Origin: Treponema sp.
GTDB taxonomy: Bacteria; Spirochaetota; Spirochaetia; Treponematales; Breznakiellaceae
Length of the DNA stretch: 34,600 nucleotides
Assembly: GCA_031278815.1 (NCBI GenBank)
Contig: JAITJS010000044.1
Span: 1 to 34,600, forward strand
Direction of reading: 5' to 3'
Shown here: one piece after another, positions 8,047 to 15,653 of the stretch
How the letters are laid out: each line of letters opens with the position of its first letter
Position numbering within the stretch: position 1 is the first letter of the stretch
Position numbers and translations under genes: made by a program
Notes under the pieces: model-generated
What the model was told of the DNA's origin: nothing
Seen by the model: only the letters and a program-made list of their open reading frames with translations
Database searches by the model: none

Positions 8047-9593
8047 TGACCTATGTAATGATCGCGTTGTTTTCAGTATCCTTATGGTGGTGGGGAAATC
8101 AGTGCTTTAGGAAGAAGGGGCTCCTTCTGGTATGCATACTGAGTACTTTGATGTCCTGTAGTTCCTTGCCAGCCGAATCAGTGCGGGATGACCCGGATTT
8201 TCAAGTTACCTTGCCGCTTCCCGATCTTCCTGCAGCGTTACTCTTAGAAATTCCTGAAGCCAAACTTCGGGAAACCCTTGAGGAGAGGGAAAATCTGCGG
8301 GAAAAGCTTCCTGCGGTTATTGACCTGATCTCGGAATCACCTCAGGAAGTCCTGTTTATCAATCCTCTAGACCTCGGTCAAGAATTCCGTCCCATGCGGC
8401 ACGTCTCTTATACTGAATCAAACCATGTTAAGCCAGAGATTCCATCCACATGGCAGGGGGTCATACCGGGCCTTAAGGAGCCCCTGACTCAGCAGTACCT
8501 CAGCCGGTATTCCAGCCCGCAAGGGCTTGCATGGCTCACTGCCATCATGCACCGAGGCAGTCCCTATCTGGCTTTTATTAGACGAGAGATCGAGGCCCGG
8601 AATCTACCGCCGGAATTGATGTACCTCCCGGTGATTGAATCCGCGTATATTCCCGCTGCGGTAAGTAAATCCGGCGCCACTGGACTGTGGCAATTTATGA
8701 AGAACAGTATCGCCCCCTATAATATGAAGATAACCGACTGGGTGGATGAACGGATGGATTTCTGGAAATCTACTATGGGCGCCCTCAGCAAACTGGAGAC
8801 AAACTACCGACAACTGGGGGATTGGGCCTTGGCTCTGGCCGCGTATAATACCGGACTGGGGGGCATCAGTCGGATCATCCAGAAAACCGGTATTAAGGAC
8901 TATTGGGTCCTCTCCGCACGAAAAGAACTGGCCCAGGAAACCATCCATTTTGTGCCCAAACTGCTGGCCATCTCCTATATTATGTCCCATCCTCGCCGTT
9001 TCGGGGTTGAACCGGTATGGCCCGAGGATCCCGAATGGACCCGGATCACGGTGGGCAGAACCGTCGATCTGGGATTATTGGCCTTGGCAGCCGAGGTTGA
9101 CCTGGATGATCTCAAAAGGGCTAACCGAGAGCTCTTGTTTAACGTTACCCCCCCGGATCCGGACTATCAGCTCAAGGTTCGGGCTGCGGATGCCCCGGCG
9201 ATTTACGAGGTATTAGGGCGGCATGATCTGACCCTCATCAAATATTACTTTCATACCATTAAATCCGGAGATACCCTCTCTGCCCTGGCCCTGCATTACG
9301 GTATATCGGTGGATCATATCCTCAATTCCAATCCAGGGACCCTGGTTAAGTATCTCAAAATTGGTTCCCGTCTCTTGATCCCCGCGTTTAAGGACATCCA
9401 AAAACCACTGAACACCGCTACCTCGGTGGGCTTGGAGCAATTTGCGGGTATTCATCAGGTAAAATCAGGAGAAACCCTCTGGTCCATAGCCCGGTCCTAC
9501 AATATCGCTCCTGAAGCGCTCGCCAATGCTAACGGTATGGGATTAAGTGATATTCTCCATGAAGGAAAACACCTCAAAACTCCGATAAGGTAA
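8046..9593 (+). CDS. MltD-type lytic transglycosylase with two LysM repeats
   Basis: This enzyme cleaves the glycan strands of peptidoglycan to anhydromuropeptides in the periplasm. The transglycosylase domain (about residues 150-310) contains MYLPVIESAY with the likely catalytic E198, then SGATGLWQFM and LALAAYNTG, all typical of family 1D (MltD). Two LysM peptidoglycan-binding repeats follow: YYFHTIKSGDTLSALALHYG and HQVKSGETLWSIARSYN. Ahead of the domain, KKGLLLVCILSTLMSC resembles a lipoprotein signal with Cys38. The extra hydrophobic N-terminus before it suggests either a longer signal or a later start. ATG 8046 overlaps the previous stop (TAATG) and is preceded by GGAGAG. It lies in a three-gene envelope operon, probably for wall remodelling. 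Confidence 0.9.
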   Translation: MTYVMIALFSVSLWWWGNQCFRKKGLLLVCILSTLMSCSSLPAESVRDDPDFQVTLPLPDLPAALLLEIPEAKLRETLEERENLREKLPAVIDLISESPQEVLFINPLDLGQEFRPMRHVSYTESNHVKPEIPSTWQGVIPGLKEPLTQQYLSRYSSPQGLAWLTAIMHRGSPYLAFIRREIEARNLPPELMYLPVIESAYIPAAVSKSGATGLWQFMKNSIAPYNMKITDWVDERMDFWKSTMGALSKLETNYRQLGDWALALAAYNTGLGGISRIIQKTGIKDYWVLSARKELAQETIHFVPKLLAISYIMSHPRRFGVEPVWPEDPEWTRITVGRTVDLGLLALAAEVDLDDLKRANRELLFNVTPPDPDYQLKVRAADAPAIYEVLGRHDLTLIKYYFHTIKSGDTLSALALHYGISVDHILNSNPGTLVKYLKIGSRLLIPAFKDIQKPLNTATSVGLEQFAGIHQVKSGETLWSIARSYNIAPEALANANGMGLSDILHEGKHLKTPIR

Positions 9594-9595
9594 GT

Positions 9596-10480
9596 ATGAA
9601 ACCACGTATGTTTTCCTGTTTGCTCCTTGTCTTGGTAGGGTCGGTTTTTGGGGAAACCGAGGTTGCCATTAGGGGGGCTATTGAGTGGAAACGAATGGAA
9701 ATTAACGCCACCGTAACCGTGGATCTTGCTTCTGCGGGGATCCGCCTGCCTACCGGGAGAATCCAGGCAGAGGAAATCCTCCAAGGGGAATACCCCTATC
9801 TGGTAAGACCCTACCTGTTGTCCATACTGGTTGATTCCGTTGACACCCTGGGGGACTTGTTAAACCGGGGGGAATTCTCTATAAGGCGTACCGATAGTAT
9901 CAGTTCAGCGGCCCAGAAGATTCCCGCGGTAATAACCTTTGACTTAGCCGCTATGTCCGCTCAGTACACCCTGAACCTTAACAAACTCAGTGGGGAACTC
10001 ATACGGCATAGTCAGCCCAGGGATAGTATGCGGCTCCTCATTCCGGTTCCTGCTATCCCCTATACGGGGATCCTCATCATCGCGGATGAGGCATTACCCA
10101 TCCACGGGAAGCATAATACCGCCCTCACCCGCCCCTGCCTTTTCCCGAAGGTTTGGGATACGGATATGAACCTCATATACGAACAGGGCATGGTAGATCC
10201 CCAACAGGTGGAAAGTATCGTCCGGTATGTGTCCAGAAATCAGATATTTCAGTCTACCCCTTCAGGGCTTGAGGATGAGCTGATTCGTTTGGTAGGCTCT
10301 AATCCCCTGCGGATCATCGCCCAAGGAGTCTTCGGCATCCACCCCACGGATCCCATCATAGACCGTCAAGACGCACTCCAAATTGTCTCTTTGGAGGATA
10401 ACCGCCGTCTCCTACGGGAAGGGCGGGTAGCCTTCGTTCTCAACCAAGAGGTCTTGAGTACTTCCTTCTCCACCCCATAA
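9596..10480 (+). CDS. Exported protein of unknown function
   Basis: The 294-residue product begins with a signal peptide (MKPRMFSCLLLVLVGSVFGE, cleavage expected near GSVFG/E). The rest is soluble, beta-rich in appearance, with no membrane helix. Segments such as IPVPAIPYTGILIIADEALP and FPKVWDTDMNLIYE are distinctive, and the pattern IPYTGILI-ADEA reminds me of exported proteins carrying LPP20-like folds, but I cannot assign a family. The ATG lies two bases after the transglycosylase stop, using AAGG within that gene's end, so the genes are translationally coupled. Periplasmic location and a role in envelope structure are inferred from context. Confidence 0.75.
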   Translation: MKPRMFSCLLLVLVGSVFGETEVAIRGAIEWKRMEINATVTVDLASAGIRLPTGRIQAEEILQGEYPYLVRPYLLSILVDSVDTLGDLLNRGEFSIRRTDSISSAAQKIPAVITFDLAAMSAQYTLNLNKLSGELIRHSQPRDSMRLLIPVPAIPYTGILIIADEALPIHGKHNTALTRPCLFPKVWDTDMNLIYEQGMVDPQQVESIVRYVSRNQIFQSTPSGLEDELIRLVGSNPLRIIAQGVFGIHPTDPIIDRQDALQIVSLEDNRRLLREGRVAFVLNQEVLSTSFSTP

Positions 10481-10490
10481 AGTGCACTGC

Positions 10491-10517
10491 GGAGCGCCTC
10501 AAGAACGAGGGCGCTCC
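10491..10517 (+). terminator. Hairpin at the convergent gene end
   Basis: GGAGCGCCTC (10491-10500) pairs with GAGGGCGCTCC (10507-10517) with a single bulged base. It starts 10 bases after the exported-protein gene and overlaps the last codons of the convergent small membrane protein. A T8 run lies 11 bases further on (10529-10536), too far for a classical terminator, and is partly explained by lysine codons of the opposite gene. Confidence 0.4.
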
Positions 10518-10762
10518 TGGGGGGCTGCTTTTTTTTCTTCTGTTTTTTCCCCTTCTTGAGGGCTTTCCTCTTTCTTCGCTTCATTCATGTCTTTGATGTC
10601 TGCAATACCGATGAAGAGTGAAATAAGACCGATAAAGGCGGCAATCACCGGCAAAGCTCCTTTGAGAAAGACCAACACTTCTTTCCCCCATCCCAAGCCG
10701 CTCGGTAAGACCGAAAATACCACCCCAAAGAGAATTATAATACCGAGAATAAGCGCTTTCAT
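10499..10762 (-). CDS. Small membrane protein with two helices and a charged tail
   Basis: The product is 87 residues: MKALILGIIILFGVVFSVLP, a short loop (GLGWGKE), a second helix (VIAAFIGLISLFIGIADI) and a tail of about 30 residues rich in Lys, Glu and Gln. The start is ATG 10762, six bases after TTGGAGGAC. A longer reading from TTG 10774 would overlap this ribosome binding site. The tail probably lies in the cytoplasm. No family is recognised. It converges on the preceding operon and its end overlaps the shared hairpin. Confidence 0.65.
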   Translation of the reverse strand: MKALILGIIILFGVVFSVLPSGLGWGKEVLVFLKGALPVIAAFIGLISLFIGIADIKDMNEAKKEESPQEGEKTEEKKAAPQERPRS

Positions 10763-10846
10763 GGTGTCCTCCAACTAGCTTCCACCTATACCTATATGGT
10801 TTTCTATTTTTTATAAGTATCCTCTTTTTTGAAGGTTTGTTCAATG

Positions 10847-10867
10847 AGGCTCTTGGGGGAAGAGCCT
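10847..10867. other. Perfect 8-bp stem-loop
   Basis: AGGCTCTT, a five-G loop, then AAGAGCCT forms a perfect hairpin in the gap between the two minus-strand genes. It could end transcription of the ACT-domain gene that lies upstream on the minus strand, since it falls 116 bases past its stop. There is no immediate T-run on either strand. The remaining gap, 10763-10982, shows nothing else. Confidence 0.4.
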
Positions 10868-10982
10868 TAGGGAAATACCATTGGATTTTGAGGCTTTGAG
10901 AGAGCGGAAATGGTGCCTTTTAACATCAACATTGCATTACAGGGAAGCGCACAGGGGGTATGGAAAAAGCAGGTTCTTGGTT

Positions 10983-11363
10983 TTATATTTCATTCTTTAT
11001 TTCATACCCATTTTTTTTCAATACCTCTATTGCCGCTTCTATAGCTTCTTTTTTTATCATAATATAATCGGTATTATAGGTGGATATTACAAAAACACTA
11101 ATGTTTTCATTTGCTAATATTGTACTTATTGTACTGATTATTCCAGTTAAACTAAAATCAAGTGTTCCCATTATTTTTAATATGTTCCAACCGTCCTCAA
11201 TTTTTTCATACGGTTCTATTGATTTTGAGCTTGCCACTATTGAAATCTCGTCTTTTGTTTTTGTTAATGACAAAAATTCTTTTTCTACTCTATTTTTATC
11301 TAGAGCATATTGTGTATTACATTGATACACAGCATATTCTCCTTTTAATAATTCTAAGAGCAT
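10983..11363 (-). CDS. ACT-domain protein (ACT_7/CASTOR-like), AT-rich
   Basis: The 126-residue product has an N-terminal beta-rich segment (EISIVASS) and a C-terminal ACT domain: GWNILKIMGTLDFSLTGIIS, then ISVFVISTYNTDYIMIKKE. The LDFSLTGI and ISTYNTDYI signatures are those of stand-alone ACT proteins related to the ligand-binding fold of CASTOR and aspartokinase, which bind amino acids. The ligand here is unknown. ATG 11363 is preceded by AAAAGGGGGG. The gene is much richer in A+T than its neighbours and uses AAA, ATT and TTT codons heavily, a sign of horizontal transfer. No partner enzyme is adjacent. Confidence 0.85.
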   Translation of the reverse strand: MLLELLKGEYAVYQCNTQYALDKNRVEKEFLSLTKTKDEISIVASSKSIEPYEKIEDGWNILKIMGTLDFSLTGIISTISTILANENISVFVISTYNTDYIMIKKEAIEAAIEVLKKNGYEIKNEI

Positions 11364-11375
11364 AGGGGACCCCCC

Positions 11376-11449
11376 TTTTCGTATTGTTGATTCACCTTTT
11401 GATTTGTCCTCATTTGTCCATGCTCATTTTTCTCTTAATTTTCGTATTG
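11376..11449. repeat. Direct repeats upstream of the ACT-domain gene
   Basis: TTTTCGTATTG occurs at 11376-11386 and again at 11439-11449, exactly 63 bases apart. Between them ATTTGTCC is repeated with a period of 10 (11402-11409, 11412-11419). The block lies directly upstream of the ACT gene start and could hold its promoter and operator or the scar of an insertion. The rest of the gap 11364-11595 is AT-rich without further structure. Confidence 0.35.
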
Positions 11450-11595
11450 GAGAAAGCTAAACATTACTAAATATTGGAAAGAATAAAAAATTTTCAAGCG
11501 TATTACTATGAGTAAGGAGAACCATTAAGCAATAGAACCACTAGGTTCTCTTTCGCGAGCTTTCAAAAAGTTTTGATTTAGGGTATATTTAAGCT

Positions 11596-11839
11596 ATGCT
11601 CCATATCGAACGGAAGAAAGGGAACCTTGGAAATGGTTAAGACAAAGCAGGGGGTTTCCGCTACTGTGCCCTTTCGGGATCCTGCGCTTACCCATAAGCT
11701 CGGCGAGGCAAAAAAGGAGAAACAGGCCATAGCGGCAAGGGCCTATAGCTTAATCGAAGATCAGCAGACCCTTTACCTTGCGGTCTTGCCCCTCAACTCC
11801 GGTTCCTGCGGAAGTCTAGGTGAAGCGTTGCGCGATTGA
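11596..11839 (+). pseudogene. Decayed DeoR-family transcriptional regulator
   Basis: From ATG 11596 the frame reads MLHIERKKG and then hits a stop. Shifting frame near 11625 continues as LEMVKTKQGVS, which together resemble the start of a DeoR helix-turn-helix protein. The next residues, PFRDPALTHKLGEAKKEKQA then IAARAYSLIEDQQTLYL and SGSCGSLGEALRD, resemble the DeoR effector domain start (KEAIA..A..LIEDGDT..LDSGST). The helix-turn-helix between them (about 50 residues) is missing, and the frame stops at 11839 after about 80 residues instead of about 250. I read this as a relic with a frameshift, an internal deletion and a lost C-terminus. It lies directly upstream of the pyrophosphatase gene. 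Confidence 0.6.
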
Positions 11840-11873
11840 ATCCGCTGCTGCGGCCTATCTTAAGGATTATGTT

Positions 11874-13556
11874 ATGGAAAATAAAGAAATAGAACAGAGT
11901 AAAAAGACCGTTTACGTCATAGGACATAGAAACCCGGATACGGATTCGGTAGTTTCCGCTGCTGCCTATGCCCGACTTAAGCAGCTGCAGGGGCAGCGTA
12001 AGGTTGTGGCTGCCCGAGCAGGGAAAATAAACCCGCAAACCGAATACATCTTTGAACGCTTTGGCGTAAGCGTGCCTGAGTATCTGCCGGATCTGATCCC
12101 CAAGGCAAAGCACTATATTTCCGGGGAACCGGTAACGGTCAAGGAGGATACCAGTGTGTGGGAAGCCCTGGAACTCTTGCAAAAGGACGATGCCAAGGTC
12201 CTGCCCATAGTTGACCAGAACGGGGTGTACCTGAGTATGCTCCACTACCAGAGTTTTAGCCGCTATATCATCAATCATATCAATCCCCGCAAAAAATCCT
12301 CCTTTCCCCTGAGCTTGAATCACCTTGCGGCAACCATCCATGCCCAGCCCATTACCCTCTTTAACGGTGAAGAGATCCGAAAATCCCCCATTGTCGTAGC
12401 GGCATCCTATACGGCCCATTTCAAGGGCCACCTGGAAGCAGAGGGCGCAGATAATGCTTTGGTGATTGTGGGGGATCGCTGGGATATACAGCGCTGCTGT
12501 ATTGAGATGAGCGTCAGGGCGCTCATCCTCTCTGCAGGACACACCCTTTCCCGGGAGCTCACCGAACTTGCGGAGAAAAACAAGGTAACCGTGCTGATAA
12601 GTCCTTTTGACACCTCTTCCACGGCTATGTTGATCATCTATTCGGTACCCACCAGTACCTTAGGCGACAGCAGCGTGCCCCTTATCCATTTGAAGGATCC
12701 GGTGTGGACCTTCAGGGATACCATTACCAAGATGCCTTCCCGGTGTTTACCGGTAGCCGACGATGAGGGAACGGTACGGGGGGTAATTTCTGAGGGAGAC
12801 CTCATCAAGGAGCCGAATGTAGAGGTGATTATGGTGGATCATAATGAGCCAAGCCAGGCCATAGAGGGAATAGAGCACTACAAGATACAGGAGGTGATAG
12901 ACCATCACCGGCTGGGGAATCTTTCCACCCGCTATCCCATCACCTTTATCAACCGGGTGGTGGGAGCGACCTGCACCATCATCACCAACCTGTACCGGGA
13001 GCAGAAGGTGCCCTTGGAAAAGGGGATTGCTTCAATCTTGCTTTGCGGCATTATCGCGGATACCCTGGCCTTGCAGTCAGCGACGACTACCGAGACGGAT
13101 ATAGAAACCGCGGAGTACTTATCCTCTATTACCGGCTTGGACATTAAAAGCCTGGGGCTTGATATGCAGGGCGTGGCAAACCAGGTTAATTCCCTGTCAG
13201 GAGAAGAGCTGATTAAGCTGGACATGAAAGAATACACCGAGCAAGGCCTCAGTTTTTCGGTGAGCCAGATAGAGACGGATAATCCCGGATCTTTGGTGGC
13301 ACGGCGGGCCGAAATTACCGGGGCCTTGGAACAGGTGCGGGAAGGCAAGGATCACCTGTTTGCCGCGCTCTTGGTTACCGATGTAACGGTGCTTAATTCG
13401 TTGCTTTTTGTTACCGGGAAAAAGCCCTTCATACGCCGCATCAACTTCCCCATGCGTGAGCCGGGGATCTATGTGCTCAAAGATGTGGTATCCCGGAAGA
13501 AGCAGCTTATGCCCTTGTTGGCAGAGCTGGTGGAAAAAGTGGGGAAAGAGCGCTGA
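11874..13556 (+). CDS. ppaC: Manganese-dependent inorganic pyrophosphatase (family II, CBS/DRTGG type)
   Basis: This cytoplasmic enzyme hydrolyses pyrophosphate to two phosphates. The DHH-type N-terminal motif is GHRNPDTDS (H18, D22, D24). A CBS pair flanks a DRTGG-like insert (about residues 65-290, with a typical CBS end VLPIVDQNGVYLSMLHYQ and LPVADDEGTVRGVISEGDLI). The catalytic core resumes with VDHNEPSQ and EVIDHHRLGN, and a DHHA2 domain closes it (FVTGKKPFIRRI near the C-terminus). The 560-residue size fits CBS-PPases, which are known to be controlled by adenine nucleotides through the CBS domains. ATG 11874 follows AAGGATTATGTT; an in-frame ATG at 11820 lacks such a site. The gene is monocistronic by spacing. 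Confidence 0.93.
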   Translation: MENKEIEQSKKTVYVIGHRNPDTDSVVSAAAYARLKQLQGQRKVVAARAGKINPQTEYIFERFGVSVPEYLPDLIPKAKHYISGEPVTVKEDTSVWEALELLQKDDAKVLPIVDQNGVYLSMLHYQSFSRYIINHINPRKKSSFPLSLNHLAATIHAQPITLFNGEEIRKSPIVVAASYTAHFKGHLEAEGADNALVIVGDRWDIQRCCIEMSVRALILSAGHTLSRELTELAEKNKVTVLISPFDTSSTAMLIIYSVPTSTLGDSSVPLIHLKDPVWTFRDTITKMPSRCLPVADDEGTVRGVISEGDLIKEPNVEVIMVDHNEPSQAIEGIEHYKIQEVIDHHRLGNLSTRYPITFINRVVGATCTIITNLYREQKVPLEKGIASILLCGIIADTLALQSATTTETDIETAEYLSSITGLDIKSLGLDMQGVANQVNSLSGEELIKLDMKEYTEQGLSFSVSQIETDNPGSLVARRAEITGALEQVREGKDHLFAALLVTDVTVLNSLLFVTGKKPFIRRINFPMREPGIYVLKDVVSRKKQLMPLLAELVEKVGKER

Positions 13557-13949
13557 AAAGGCAAAAGGCCTAAAAACAAGCCTGGGTAACAATCTCCAAA
13601 TTTCAGGCTCCGACGCTCAAGCCGGGATGATGCGGTGCGTGGCATTCTCCGCCACATGCCCTTCCGCCTTGATTCACCGGGACGTCTCGTTGTTGGTACG
13701 GACGATGTACGTGCCCGCCACTTGAGGCAGGTTGGGTAGCCTTGTACCCGGATTTTGTGCAAGTGCTCGTTGATGTTGGTAATAATTGCCAGGGAATTTG
13801 ATAATCTATCCGTAACCAACGCTTATGCCAGTAGAACCCTTTCCGCGTTGTACGCTGTTCATGGGCATATCCATCCTGTGTTTAATGCGCCATAGGCGCT
13901 TCCTTTTCCATGCCGCAAGGGCTGCACGGAATGAGGGGTACAGGGAAAC
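13557..13949. other. Gene-free stretch, possibly decayed coding sequence
   Basis: No complete gene is seen in these 393 bases. The minus strand carries short protein-like stretches broken by stops and frame changes, such as VAGTYIVRTNNETSR followed by IKAEGHVAENATHRIIP. The base composition is like the coding regions. This looks like the relic of a gene, but I cannot name it. A weak AGGC/GCCT hairpin at about 13567-13584 may end ppaC. Confidence 0.3.
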
Positions 13950-14918
13950 TTAAAACAAGTCCAAGGCGCGTAGGACCGATATGATGCCAAACATGGTGAG
14001 CATGGACAGGACCGTGGAAAGATACACGATTTGGGCGGCGAATGCCGGATCCAGCTTGTAGTTACGGGCCATTATCAGGTTCCCTACCGCACAAGGCGCC
14101 CCAAACACCACTGCTAAAGCCCCTAGCTCCGGCCCGCGAAAGCCCATCCCTATGATGATCGGCAGCACCATCCCTGGTACCAGTACCAAACGCACCATAC
14201 AGGCCGCCAAAACCGGGCCGATGTTGTGGGCTAATTTTTTGAGATCAATCTGCGCCCCCAGGAGGACCAGCGAAAGAGGGGTGCTGGTCAGGGCTACGGA
14301 TCGGATACCATTGCTAAGGAAAACAGGTAAGTCGATATGGCATACAGAAAAGAGGATCCCCAGCACTGAACCGATAATGAGGGGGTTCTTCCCTATATCA
14401 AGGGCCGTACGCCTAAGCGCCCCTGCCAAGGAGGAGCCCTCGGTTTGCCTATTGAGCCGCTGACTGTGATAGACCATCGTGATCACGGTCAAGAAGTTAA
14501 ACAGGATTATGGTAATAGGTACCAGCATAGCCGCAGCCTTGGTACCCGACTCGCCGAAGAGATTCGCCGCTAAGGGCAGGGCATAAATGATGTTGTTTGA
14601 CCGATATGCGCTTACGATGAAAATACACCGGCGCTCAGGCTCCTTGACCGTAATCGTGAAAATGAGCCAGGCAAGGATCGTGATAGCGCATATACAGAGC
14701 GCAGTGAAGAGCAAAAGCCTCAGCTTGAATTCCGCATAATAATCAATAGATAGGGTGCTGTTGAATATATGCAAGGAAAGGAGATAGCGAAAACACAGCT
14801 TATTGAGCACCCCTACATCCCTCTCGCTCATATCCCGATGCCATGCCATAAACCAGCCCAAGGCAACGGCAAATAACAAGGGGGCTATGGCGTTAAAACT
14901 AAACCCTAATACCTCCAA
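13950..14918 (-). CDS. AEC-family (auxin efflux carrier) permease
   Basis: The 322-residue product is almost wholly hydrophobic, with about ten membrane helices. It begins FNAIAPLLFAVALGWFMAWH and contains the family's YRSNNIIYALPLA segment in the middle and GAPCAVGNLIMARNYKLD near the end. AEC transporters are secondary carriers of the inner membrane, in bacteria often for organic acids such as malate; the substrate cannot be read from the sequence. The central charged loop (RLNRQTEGSS) separates the two five-helix halves. It starts three bases after the PilZ gene, so it is the last gene of a three-gene minus-strand operon. Confidence 0.88.
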   Translation of the reverse strand: MEVLGFSFNAIAPLLFAVALGWFMAWHRDMSERDVGVLNKLCFRYLLSLHIFNSTLSIDYYAEFKLRLLLFTALCICAITILAWLIFTITVKEPERRCIFIVSAYRSNNIIYALPLAANLFGESGTKAAAMLVPITIILFNFLTVITMVYHSQRLNRQTEGSSLAGALRRTALDIGKNPLIIGSVLGILFSVCHIDLPVFLSNGIRSVALTSTPLSLVLLGAQIDLKKLAHNIGPVLAACMVRLVLVPGMVLPIIIGMGFRGPELGALAVVFGAPCAVGNLIMARNYKLDPAFAAQIVYLSTVLSMLTMFGIISVLRALDLF

Positions 14919-14921
14919 GGT

Positions 14922-15641
14922 TCACTCCTTGATTGGCGGTGCACGTCCCTGGAGGTATGCCTCCAGCATGGCCTTCTCATTATCAGGGAAGGAGAGGAAT
15001 TCCAGGATAAGCACCCGGCCAGGATAGATAAGCTTGCAGACCGGGGAAAGCACCGACTTTCCGGCCCGGAGCGAACAGTCCGGTAGCTCCCTGTTCACGC
15101 CTATGTCTTTCATCGAAACCATACAATCGGGATAAAAGGAAATACCTGCCACTGAAATGCAGGTAACCCGTCCGGTGATGAGCAACTTATTCATAGGATG
15201 GGAAAGGACAAACCCAAAGCGGTTCCATGGGTCCTCAAAGTACCGACGGACCCGGTATTGTTCCTGCACTGGAATGCTCCCCCGTAAGAGGTCTTGCAGC
15301 CGCTTAATTTCTCTAGGGTCGTCCAGGGTTTCCATAACCAGGCCGTTCGCCCCCAGATAAAAGGCTTTTGCCGCTGCTTCTAAGGGGAACTGGATGCCTT
15401 TAAGGATGATAATGGGGCAGTCCTCTTTGGTCCGTTCGCTTCTTACGAATTGCAACAAGACCTTCCAGTGCCAAGGAAAATCGTGGGCACTGATGATGAT
15501 CCCCTGCGGATCCACTGCATCCAGGTTGTCCATACTTTTTAGTATATACCGATAACGGATAAGATCGAACCCCATCGCTGTGGTATAGTAAGAAACCCGA
15601 TCAAAGGTATCATCAGAACCAATGACCAGCAGTAGCTTCAT
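14922..15641 (-). CDS. PilZ-like protein with a degenerate receiver-like N-terminus
   Basis: Residues 1-115 have the rhythm of a response-regulator receiver: MKLLLVIGSDD, then GIIISAHDFPW, PIIILKG and AFYLGANGLVMETLDDPREI. The position where the phosphorylated aspartate should stand is S51, so phosphotransfer is unlikely. Residues 125-235 resemble a PilZ domain, the c-di-GMP-binding fold: YRVRRYFEDP (R-rich start), then TCISVAGISFYP (S-x-x-G element). The match is partial, since canonical D/N-x-S-x-x-G reads C-I-S-V-A-G here. If it binds c-di-GMP it could link the second messenger to the AEC carrier or to motility. It is second in the operon. Confidence 0.65.
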   Translation of the reverse strand: MKLLLVIGSDDTFDRVSYYTTAMGFDLIRYRYILKSMDNLDAVDPQGIIISAHDFPWHWKVLLQFVRSERTKEDCPIIILKGIQFPLEAAAKAFYLGANGLVMETLDDPREIKRLQDLLRGSIPVQEQYRVRRYFEDPWNRFGFVLSHPMNKLLITGRVTCISVAGISFYPDCMVSMKDIGVNRELPDCSLRAGKSVLSPVCKLIYPGRVLILEFLSFPDNEKAMLEAYLQGRAPPIKE

Positions 15642-15653
15642 CCATGCTCCTGG

